31,669 nt of DNA from assembly GCA_030612585.1 (NCBI GenBank), contig JAUWNP010000034.1, positions 1 to 31,669 of the forward strand. The letters run 5' to 3'. A program made the position numbers and the translations under genes. A model generated the notes under the pieces. That model was not told where the DNA came from. It searched no databases and saw only the letters and a program-made list of their open reading frames with translations. This document shows positions 22,893-30,596 of this stretch, one piece after another (the stretch's first letter is position 1; every line of letters starts with the position of its first letter). The stretch comes from Anaerolineae bacterium (GTDB lineage Bacteria > Chloroflexota > Anaerolineae > B4-G1).

Positions 22893-24584
22893 CTACCGCC
22901 CGCCGCCGGCGCAGGCACAGGCGCAGCCGGCGCAGGCGCAGGCACAGGCGCAACTGCGGCCCCCCCCCCCGTAGCTCCGCCCACTAGAGGAGGGCTTCGG
23001 CGGCGGATTGGTCACCTTAGTCACCCCGCCGGTAAAGTCAGTCAGGCTGCGGACGATATTGCTGGACGTGCCCTCGACCCCGCGCACGACCGTGGCGGCG
23101 AAGGCGGCCCCGGGCAAGGGCGGCAACTGGACACGCCCGGTCGAAGGAGTTGAGGGACGAGAGGAAACCGATGGTCGTGACGTGGATACGGTGCGCGCCC
23201 AGGGCCGGTAGTATCCCCACCACATAGGCACAAAGACCGGGCCGGTACGGAAAACACGCCCGGTGCGCTCATCGAAGTCATCATCCAACATAGCCCACTC
23301 CAGCCCCTCGTCGAAGCGTTTGCTGCGTACCTCCGGCGTCTCCGCACCCTCCACCTGCTGCCAGGCCCGCCCGACGATGTCGCGGCAGTAGGCAACCGTT
23401 TCTTTGCGGCTGAACCCCTTCATCTTGTTGTTGACCTCTTTGATCAGGCCGGTCATCACGGTGCGGAGTCGATTTTCGCTGAGAGTGTGGTCCTTCTTCA
23501 CCGCCTTCAGGAACTTCTCTTCGTACGGATGCAACTTATCCGGCAGCGGTTCGTTGACCTGAATCTTCAGCGGATCGTCGTCCAGCACCGTCACCGCTCC
23601 CTTCTTCAGCAGGCCGAAGAGGATCATCGTCAGCACCCTGTTCAAGGGGGTCTCCAGAAGGATGGCTGCCTCCACCGCCGTCAGCCCGCGTTTGATCCCG
23701 ACCCCTTCGACCTTCATCGAGGGAGACAGGTACTGCATCTTGCGCTTGCGCTGGCCCCAAACGGCCAGACCGATGATGCCTGCGATGATGGCGAAGAAAA
23801 TGGGGATAGGATTACAACAGCAGCCAGTGACCGCAGTGAAGAACTGGATCAGCGCCGACGGGCCTTCCTGGACAGCCCCCTCAGCGACGTACTGGCGGGG
23901 GAAAGAGGCCCCGAAAATGTACTGGCGGTCCGGCGCGGCGGACGGGTTGTGCCAGATGTAGAGCACGCGGCCTTCCTCATCCAGCGCCGTCTCCGGCTGC
24001 TCCTGGGGCCAGTTGGAAGGGCTGCGATGCCAACGGGGTTCCTCTGACTGCACGCCTTCCGGCAGGTGGAAGCGCACCGTCAGGTCGGTGGTGCCGTGGA
24101 CGTACTGGCTCCCGAACCACGTAGGAGAGAACTCGGTGCTGGCGTACCCGGTATCATCGCTGTCCTCGTAGACCACATTCCCCACCCGGTCCACGACCAC
24201 GTGCACTGTAGCGGTCTCCCCGGATTTGATCGTCGCACCGCCCAGCCACACGGCTACGCCGTAATCACCTTTGCCCTCGTAGTCCGATCCGACGTGGTCA
24301 ATCGGCCTGCCGTCCACGTCGGCGTGGATGTCGGACAGGTTGTAGTTGCCATTGGGCAGACCCACGTCAACAGCGGCAATGTGGTAGTTTCCGACGTCAC
24401 AGGTGAAGGTGAACCAGTACTCCAGGCTGACGGAGCCGTCCTGGTTGACCCACATATCCACGACCTCCCGATCCAGGGAGAAGGAATAGTCCTGGGCGTA
24501 GGAGGGCAGTGGCGGGCATAGCATGGTGCAAAGAGTGATAGAGAGAAGCAACAAAACCAGAGTCTTTTTCCAATTCCAACGCAT
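22893..24584 (-). CDS. DUF2207-type membrane protein with Cys-Ala repeat tail
   Basis: A 563-residue protein with a signal peptide (about 1-30, ending PSYA). A large extracytoplasmic beta-rich region (31-250) of the DUF2207 type follows, then a CCC sequence (255-257) and a membrane span (258-277). A cytoplasmic helical region (285-440) contains KRGLTAVEAAILLETPLNRV. A Pro/Ser/Gly-rich linker leads to a striking tail with cysteines at 545, 547, 549, 551, 554, 556 and 558 alternating with alanine, ending AGGGR. With an exported N-terminus and one later span, the tail should be cytoplasmic and open to the downstream radical-SAM enzyme. A GGAGGAA site 5 bases upstream fixes the start at 24584. 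Function unknown. Confidence 0.85.
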   Translation of the reverse strand: MRWNWKKTLVLLLLSITLCTMLCPPLPSYAQDYSFSLDREVVDMWVNQDGSVSLEYWFTFTCDVGNYHIAAVDVGLPNGNYNLSDIHADVDGRPIDHVGSDYEGKGDYGVAVWLGGATIKSGETATVHVVVDRVGNVVYEDSDDTGYASTEFSPTWFGSQYVHGTTDLTVRFHLPEGVQSEEPRWHRSPSNWPQEQPETALDEEGRVLYIWHNPSAAPDRQYIFGASFPRQYVAEGAVQEGPSALIQFFTAVTGCCCNPIPIFFAIIAGIIGLAVWGQRKRKMQYLSPSMKVEGVGIKRGLTAVEAAILLETPLNRVLTMILFGLLKKGAVTVLDDDPLKIQVNEPLPDKLHPYEEKFLKAVKKDHTLSENRLRTVMTGLIKEVNNKMKGFSRKETVAYCRDIVGRAWQQVEGAETPEVRSKRFDEGLEWAMLDDDFDERTGRVFRTGPVFVPMWWGYYRPWARTVSTSRPSVSSRPSTPSTGRVQLPPLPGAAFAATVVRGVEGTSSNIVRSLTDFTGGVTKVTNPPPKPSSSGRSYGGGGRSCACACACAGCACACAGGGR

Positions 24585-24616
24585 CGGTTTCCTCCGTTCG
24601 GCCCGCACGGTCGGCC

Positions 24617-24985
24617 TCACCACTTCGGTTCCTCCACCATCTGATACGTGGAGCCGCAGTAGGGACAGGAGATGAAAATGGCCCCCTCTTTGACAGTGAT
24701 GCTATCTTTTTTCAGTTCACCACCGCATTTCTCACACTTCAGCGTCTCCATTTCGATGTCGCCGCTGAGATCAATCTTCTGGATGATCTCCTGGGGTGGT
24801 TGGGCTGGTTTGGGCTCGCGAAACTTGATGAGGGCGACGATGCCCAACCCGACAGCCACGCTGATAATCCCAATGATGATCCAGCCGGGCTCACCGTCCG
24901 GACTGAAAGCCGCCCAGACGAAGAGGACTCCAAAGAAGACCAGGATAGCGGCGATGATGTACCCAATGATTTTTCCTGCAGACAT
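24617..24985 (-). CDS. Two-TM zinc-ribbon protein
   Basis: A 122-residue protein with two membrane spans (about 7-26 and 34-53) and a C-terminal zinc ribbon (C84-EK-C87 and C107-PY-C110). I do not recognise a named family. A GGAG ribosome site lies 7 bases before the ATG. It is 32 bases upstream of the DUF2207/Cys-Ala gene and is probably its operon partner. The ribbon would face the cytoplasm if both termini are inside, which is on the same side as the Cys-Ala tail. A chaperone or metal-handling role is a guess. Confidence 0.8.
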   Translation of the reverse strand: MSAGKIIGYIIAAILVFFGVLFVWAAFSPDGEPGWIIIGIISVAVGLGIVALIKFREPKPAQPPQEIIQKIDLSGDIEMETLKCEKCGGELKKDSITVKEGAIFISCPYCGSTYQMVEEPKW

Positions 24986-25077
24986 TGCTTACTCCTCTCT
25001 CTATAGTACGCAGATTAGCGCCGATCGTCGCAGATAATGTTAGAAGAATCAGCGTGTATCTGCCTCCAAAATAAGCC

Positions 25078-25129
25078 TGTAGGTCGGATTTGCTATCCGA
25101 CCCATGGCGGTTAGCAGAACCGCCCTACA
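25078..25129. repeat. Y-shaped palindromic element
   Basis: Outer arms TGTAGG (25078-25083) and CCTACA (25124-25129) enclose two hairpins: GGTCGGAT/ATCCGACC (25082-25102) and GGCGGTT/AACCGCC (25106-25124). It lies in the 210-base gap between the zinc-ribbon and methyltransferase genes. The rest of the gap has CGCAGATTA/CGCAGATAA near-repeats (about 25008-25037) and no gene. Confidence 0.85.
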
Positions 25130-25195
25130 AGTGCATCTATATTTTCGTCCTTGGGAGTGTGCTAGCGCCCATGATAAACTGCGTCCGAAATATAC

Positions 25196-25975
25196 TCAAA
25201 GCCTCTTCTTTCCCAAAGTGTAAAACGTCGGGACGAAAAGAGTGCGCTGACCATCCGCCAGCGCCTGGCGGTCTGCGGAACGCAGCCGGCGCAGTTCCTC
25301 CGGAGGAACAAGACCGGCCAGATCACGCTCCCGCATGGCCCACTCGGCCTCGAACCCGTCATCGGGAGAGGCCGGGAGGTCCCAGCGACCAGCCATCACT
25401 CCTACCGTCGCCTGGAGGCCGGCCGCCACGAAAAGTCCCCCCAGCCGCCGTCCGATCTCAGGGTCAGCCCCCTGCTGGCGCAGCGCTTCGGCCTGGAGCC
25501 GGCCCAGGCGGACCATCTCGTGGGGGTGGTCCACCCGGCCCCCGTAGTCCGGTTCAGCGCAGGTCAGGACGTGGCCGCCAGGCCGGACCACCCGAGCCAT
25601 CTCCCGCACCCCCTGCGCCGGGTCCACCAGCCACAGGAGCAGGTAGTGGCACACCACGGCGTCGAAAGAGCCGTCGGAAAAGGGGAGGGTGTGGACATCC
25701 CCCTGCACGTAGGTCACGTCGTGCTGCTGACGACGGGCAAAAGACAGCATTTCTGAGTCTATATCTAACCCCACCACACGGACAGGGCCAAGGCGGGCCA
25801 TCTCCCCCGCGACAACCCCAGTGCCACAGCCGACCTCAAGAATGTCACCAGCCTGAGCCAGCCCTGCCTGCCGGTAGAGCCACATCCGCGTCGGCTGGGT
25901 CCAGCCAGCCTGCACGGAGAACCAGGCGTGCCACTCCTCAGGCGTCAGAGACGGATCATTCTGGCGTTGCGACAT
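25196..25975 (-). CDS. Class I SAM-dependent methyltransferase
   Basis: A 259-residue Rossmann-fold methyltransferase. Motif I is ILEVGCGTG (45-53), the acidic ribose-binding residue is in GLDIDSEML (69-77), motif III is VQGDVHTLPF (90-99) and the post-motif VVRPGGHVL (129-137) is intact. It resembles the ubiquinone/UbiE-like Methyltransf_11 group; the substrate is not predictable. The start has no strong Shine-Dalgarno. It is the third gene of the minus-strand group that begins with the cysteine-free radical-SAM paralogue. Confidence 0.85.
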   Translation of the reverse strand: MSQRQNDPSLTPEEWHAWFSVQAGWTQPTRMWLYRQAGLAQAGDILEVGCGTGVVAGEMARLGPVRVVGLDIDSEMLSFARRQQHDVTYVQGDVHTLPFSDGSFDAVVCHYLLLWLVDPAQGVREMARVVRPGGHVLTCAEPDYGGRVDHPHEMVRLGRLQAEALRQQGADPEIGRRLGGLFVAAGLQATVGVMAGRWDLPASPDDGFEAEWAMRERDLAGLVPPEELRRLRSADRQALADGQRTLFVPTFYTLGKKRL

Positions 25976-26052
25976 AACTGAAGCCCAGCCGCCGCCTGGC
26001 TTTGCAGTGTGCTCCCCTGTTCAAGCCCCCGGCGGTCGGCTGCATTGACAGG

Positions 26053-26349
26053 TTATGCAGTCATCTGCTGCTCTGTAACTACTGGCTCTTCCATCCACGC
26101 GGGTGTCAGACCGTAGTAGAGAACGTCAGGGTCTATGTCCGCTCCGTTCTCCCAGGCAATTGTGCCTCCCTCAATCTTCATGGCGCAGAACATAGCAGGG
26201 TCTCTCCGTATAGGCTCGAAAATGGGGCCTTGCAGGTAGAGTCCAAGGTCAATCTCTTTTTGCGTCCCGTCTTCAAACTCCAGACGCACCCTAAACCCCT
26301 CTACAGGTTCTACGGCTCGAACGCGTACCAAACGCCCCAAGCGTTCCAT
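26053..26349 (-). CDS. DUF2442-like protein
   Basis: A 98-residue protein matching the DUF2442 pattern: a short beta-strand region RLEFEDGTQKEIDLG (22-36), then FEPIRRDP (44-51), IEGGTIAWENGADIDPDVLY (59-78). The family is small and uncharacterised, sometimes found in toxin-antitoxin-like pairs with DUF4160. Here the neighbours are instead a radical-SAM-like gene upstream and a methyltransferase downstream. GGAG lies 9 bases before the ATG. Confidence 0.75.
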   Translation of the reverse strand: MERLGRLVRVRAVEPVEGFRVRLEFEDGTQKEIDLGLYLQGPIFEPIRRDPAMFCAMKIEGGTIAWENGADIDPDVLYYGLTPAWMEEPVVTEQQMTA

Positions 26350-26399
26350 TGGAAGATACTCCTTTTCTCACTCTAGTGGTTCAATGCTTGTCACCTGCC

Positions 26400-27638
26400 C
26401 TACAACTCACTCCCCCCCAACCTCTTCCGCTCCGAGTGCTCCCAGATAGCCTCCCAGGAGTCCCGCAGAAGATTCCCCAAAACGACGTTGTACCCCTGGG
26501 CCGGGAGAACGTCTCCGTCGGGCTCGACGTAGAGATGCTGGCGCACCACCTGTTCTGGGGGCAGGCCGGCCTCCATCTCCACCGGGTTCACGTGGGAGTA
26601 AGGTGCCGCCAGGTCCCAGACGAGTGTCAGGCCCTGCTCGTGTATGGCCTCCTGGGCCTCATCCAGTGCGCTCTGCAGCCGCAGCCGCTCTTCCTCCGCA
26701 GCGGCTTGCAGGGGGCTGCTCAGGGCGATGGCAGGGACGTCCATCTCAGCCAGGTAGGCTACCGTCTCCACCACAGAGTCAGCGTTCGCGGGGGTGATGA
26801 CGACGTGCACGACGACGTAGATGTCGCCGGCCAGAGCGTTGCGCAGCCCGGCCTCCGCCTCCTCCCAGGCACCGGCCCGCCCGACGATACTATCGTGCAC
26901 CTCTGGACGGTGTGAGGCCAGCGTGATCTGGAGATGGTCCAGGCCAGCCAGCAGGAGCCCATCCAGAACCTCCTGCTCGCGCAACCGCCGGCCGTCGGTC
27001 AGCAGCCCCGTGACCAGGCCCAATTCCTCGGCGTACCGCACCAGTTCCACCAGGTCATCCCGTTGCGTCGGCTCACCCCCGGTGAAGCAGACGTGGGGCA
27101 CGCCCACCTCCCAGAGCGTCCGCAGTACCTGCTGCCATTCCTCGGTCGTCAATTCGCGGTCCACCCGCCGGCGTGCCTCGGGGTCGAGCGTGCCGGCCTC
27201 GTCCATACGGTAGGTCAGAGCGAGGTCCACGCGGTAGGGGGCCGAGGTCTCCGCCGAAAACGGCTCCACCCGCTCCAGGTCCAGGTAGGTGACCGGGCAG
27301 AGATCGGTGGAGGTGGACAGGGTAAAGATGTGGTCACGGAGACGGCAGTAGTCGGCGCGGGCAATAGCACGATTGACACGGTATCGCCGGGCCATAGTGC
27401 GGGCCGCTTCCTCCTCGTCGGTCTCTTGGATGAGGAGGCGAGCATACTCTGTGGCGGTCTGGTTCAGGTGTAGAACGGTCGCGGCATTGATGACGAGCAG
27501 CCCGCGCCCGTCTTCCTCCACGCGCAGATGCAGACGGTACTGCTGTGTCGCATCGGGTGGGGTCTGGTAGTGGAGTATCTCCTGGGGAAGGGGCATGATG
27601 GGAGCGAACAACGGTTTCAGTTTTTCAAGTAGGGACAT
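26400..27638 (-). CDS. Cysteine-free radical-SAM paralogue (pseudoenzyme)
   Basis: A 412-residue relative of the radical-SAM/SPASM enzyme at 21517-22884. It keeps the PqqD-like N-terminal domain (LHLNQTATEYARLLI, 56-70), FTGGEPT (186-192), GLVTGLL, AGLDHLQITL and VEPDGDVLP. The cluster cysteines are replaced without gaps (Met145, Gly149, Asp152). The SPASM cysteines are also gone (Tyr370, Ala380), and the protein stops before the last four. No 4Fe-4S cluster can be bound, so radical chemistry is excluded, yet the frame and fold are well kept. It may act as a binding partner, leader-peptide scaffold or regulator of its active paralogue (inferred). An AAGGAGAT site fixes the start; a promoter lies at 27741-27769. 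Confidence 0.88.
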   Translation of the reverse strand: MSLLEKLKPLFAPIMPLPQEILHYQTPPDATQQYRLHLRVEEDGRGLLVINAATVLHLNQTATEYARLLIQETDEEEAARTMARRYRVNRAIARADYCRLRDHIFTLSTSTDLCPVTYLDLERVEPFSAETSAPYRVDLALTYRMDEAGTLDPEARRRVDRELTTEEWQQVLRTLWEVGVPHVCFTGGEPTQRDDLVELVRYAEELGLVTGLLTDGRRLREQEVLDGLLLAGLDHLQITLASHRPEVHDSIVGRAGAWEEAEAGLRNALAGDIYVVVHVVITPANADSVVETVAYLAEMDVPAIALSSPLQAAAEEERLRLQSALDEAQEAIHEQGLTLVWDLAAPYSHVNPVEMEAGLPPEQVVRQHLYVEPDGDVLPAQGYNVVLGNLLRDSWEAIWEHSERKRLGGSEL

Positions 27639-27740
27639 GACATCTCCTTACTGATGGTAGAATTCCGCCTGCCAGGGCGGCCTCACCGTCATGGTCGTGC
27701 CTCGGGCTCCTTGAAAGCCGAAAGTCACGAATCTATCTAC

Positions 27741-27769
27741 ATTGTAGCACAATGGGCCAGGCAGGGCAA
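27741..27769 (-). promoter_or_regulatory. Promoter of the radical-SAM-paralogue gene group
   Basis: On the minus strand TTGCCC (27769-27764) and TACAAT (27746-27741) are separated by 17 bases. The -10 overlaps a small inverted repeat ATTGT-agc-ACAAT (27741-27753), a possible operator. The 5' leader of about 95 bases contains a hairpin at 27665-27680. Confidence 0.5.
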
Positions 27770-27835
27770 ATTGACATCCGGCCCAAGTTGAGATGCACCC
27801 CTCGCCAGATCGTATTCCCCTCCATGCCCGATGTG

Positions 27836-27844
27836 TGGTATAAT
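27836..27844 (+). promoter_or_regulatory. Extended -10 promoter of the sensor kinase
   Basis: TGG followed by a perfect TATAAT (27839-27844) about 35 bases before the kinase start. The -35 region is weak, as is usual for extended -10 promoters. It diverges from the promoter at 27741-27769. Confidence 0.5.
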
Positions 27845-27878
27845 TATCACAAATAGCCAGCCCGCGAGCATAGAACAT

Positions 27879-30596
27879 ATGTCGTTTCTGCGAGACTTTG
27901 TTGAATTGATCACTGCCCCACCTGGTGACCTGGTCTACCACCTGGTGACACTGTTCGCTATTCAACTCATCATGGGAGTGGCGTTCGGGCACTGGAGACG
28001 ACACCGCCGTGACCCGGCTGCCATACGGTTGCTGGTGACCGGGGCAGGCTTTGTCTCTGCACGCATGCTGCTGATGTTCATTGCCGTGTTTGACCGCGTC
28101 GGCGTGCTACCTCCTCACGTCGTTCTGCCCCCCCTTGAGCGCTTCCTTGACCTCACCACACTGCTGCTGGTTGCCTGGACATTCCTGTCGGTCCTGGAGC
28201 AACACCCGCGCCTGGGCATAACGCTGTTGCTTATCACTCTCCTGATAGCCGCAGGAGCCTATGCGGCCTTCGCTACTCTCTGGCCACAGGCCGAAGCCCA
28301 GTCCATCGCCTACAACGGCTATTGGCAGGAGACGGCGTGGGAGTTCTGCACCCTGACGATTCTCGTGCTGGCCCTCATCGCTGGTGTAACGTGGCGCAAA
28401 GACGATTGGGGCTTGATTGCCTGCCTGTTCGCCCTCTGGCTCACCGGTCATGCCCTGCAGTTCGCCGCTCCGATCGCCGGTTCCCACACTGCCGGGTGGG
28501 TACGGCTGGCCAACCTGGCTGCTCTGCCGCTGCTGGCCGGTCTCGTGTATCGTCGCGTGTTGAGGGCGTCCCCGGCCGCCCATGGGGACACCGCCCTGGA
28601 ATTGGTCAGCATCCTCGAGGCTACCCGACGCATCGAGGCGGCTCGCGATACCGAAGCAGCCCTGAGCTTGGCCTCCTCAGCCATCGCTCGCGCGCTGGAT
28701 GCCGACATGGTCGCCATCGGCTTTCCGGTTCCTGGACCGGCCAAGGGAATACGCATCGTCGCCCTTCACCCCCCAACCGGCGCAATGTTGGCACAACAAG
28801 AACCGACACTGCCTGCATCCGGCCACCCCCTGCTGGCCACTGTCCTCCAGACCGGCCGCCTGCAGAGCGCGTATGCACCGCGCAAGGACCCTACCATCAC
28901 CGCCCTGTACAGCCGCCTGGGCTTCGAAAGGTCAGGCCCCTTGCTGATGCAGCCTCTGACTGACGGTGACACCCTGCTGGGTATTATGCTGGTCGGCAAC
29001 CCGATCTCCCAGCGACGCTGGACTGGGCGCGACGAACAGGTCATCCAGGCTATGGGCGCAGCGATCGCGGTCTCGCTGACCAACGCCCGCCGCCGGGAGG
29101 CCACCGACCGCAGCGCGGAATTACAGAAGGCCCTCAGCGAAGCGCACCGCCTGGCAAGGCGAGCGACTGAATTGGAAGCCGAACTGGAACACCAGGGCCA
29201 ACGGGTCGAGGAACTGACTACCAAACTGCGCCTGCGAGAGCAGGAAGCCGCAACACAGAGCCAGGCCACAGCCGAAGCCGTCATCTGGCAAGAGGAGGTA
29301 CGCGAGCTGGCTGAGGCTCGCACCGCGCTCGAAGCTGAGTTGGCCAAGTGGCAAGAGAAGGCAGAGCAACTTGCCCGCTCGCAGACTGGCTTGCAGACAC
29401 AACTGACACAGGCGCAGGCCGCGCTCCAGGAAGCACGGAGCCAGGCAGCGCCGTCAGACTCGGCTGCGCAACCTACCGACCGCGGGCAAGGCGGTATCCT
29501 GGTGAGCGACGGGCAGGGTTATGTCACCCTGGCCAGCCAGGGGGCTCAGTACCTCATAGGCCAACCTCGCTCGGCACTGGTGGGCGCGCCCCTCCAGGGC
29601 ATGTTCTCCGAGCCCTTGTGGGCCCAGGCAGTCAGCAGGCTCTCGCGCGAGGAGGCCCAGGCTGGAGACATCGCCACAGCGACTCTCTACCTGGACGGGC
29701 AGACGGTGCGGGCAGAATTGACACGCCTCCCAGACGCCGCCGGTTGGCCGGGGACGCTGGCTTGTTTGCTCTATCCAGAGGAAGGGGCGACGATCCAAAG
29801 CGAGATGGTAGTCTCGTTGGTCCACGAACTCCGCACCCCGATGAGCTCCATCACCGGTTATACAGACCTGCTGCTGAACGAGGCTGTGGGCATTATCGGC
29901 GAAACGCAGCGCCAGTTCTTACAGCGGGTCAAGGCCAACATCGAACGTATGGGAAGGCTGCTCGATGATCTGATCAGGGTCACCTCCATAGATGCCGGAC
30001 ATATCTCGCTTTCGCCGGAGCCGGTCAACATCGTCGGTGTCATCGAGGATGCGCTCATGTCGCTGTCTGCCCAGTTCGGCGAGCACGAACTGGCAGTGCG
30101 GCTCGATATGCCGCCCGAACTGCCACCCGTGCACGCGGATCGAGACAGCCTCTACCAAATCGCACTGAACCTCCTATCTAACGCCTGCCAGTGCTCAGAG
30201 CCGGGCAGCGAAATCCTGGTTCGCGCCCGGATGGAGGAGCGCGATGACCAGATTGAGAGACTGCCTGCCTACCTGCTTGTGTCTGTGACCGATACAGGTG
30301 GTGGCATAGCCCCGGAGGACCAGCGCCGGGTCTTCCAGCGTCTCTATCGGGCCGATAATCCTCTCGTCGCCGGTCTGGGCGAGACCGGCGTCGGTCTATC
30401 TATCGCCAAAACGCTGGTCGAGGCGCACGGGGGACGCATCTGGGTGGAAAGCGAAATGGGAGTGGGCAGCACATTCAGTTTTATCCTGCCGCTGTCATCC
30501 GAGGATGAGGGTGACCAGCCGCCAGAGGCCCCCTCCTCCAGCCCTCCCCCACAGGAGAAGGGAGGAGAGCAGGGAGAAGAGGCGGAGAGAGAACAG
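27879..30596 (+). CDS. Membrane sensor histidine kinase (7TM-GAF-coiled coil-PAS-HisKA)
   Basis: A kinase of 906 residues (stop codon TGA at 30597-30599). About seven membrane spans occupy 20-225, followed by a GAF-like domain (about 245-405), a long coiled coil (405-525), a PAS-like domain (about 535-635) and a HisKA domain with phospho-acceptor His649 in [11 protein letters not shown]. The ATPase domain has N764/N768 in NLLSNAC, the G1 box DTGGGI (805-810) and the G2 box GVGLSIAK. All catalytic boxes are intact. No response regulator is nearby, so the partner is elsewhere. I chose the ATG at 27879 because the longer ORF from 27831 starts upstream of the TATAAT promoter. The last residues are a Pro/Glu-rich tail, and the next gene overlaps by four bases. 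Confidence 0.88.

Noticed and set aside
22893..22975. Cys-Ala tail as a mere sequencing or frame artefact of a GC repeat
   Set aside because: Codons vary between TGC and TGT and end in a normal stop with a coupled gene eight bases on, which supports a real coding tail.
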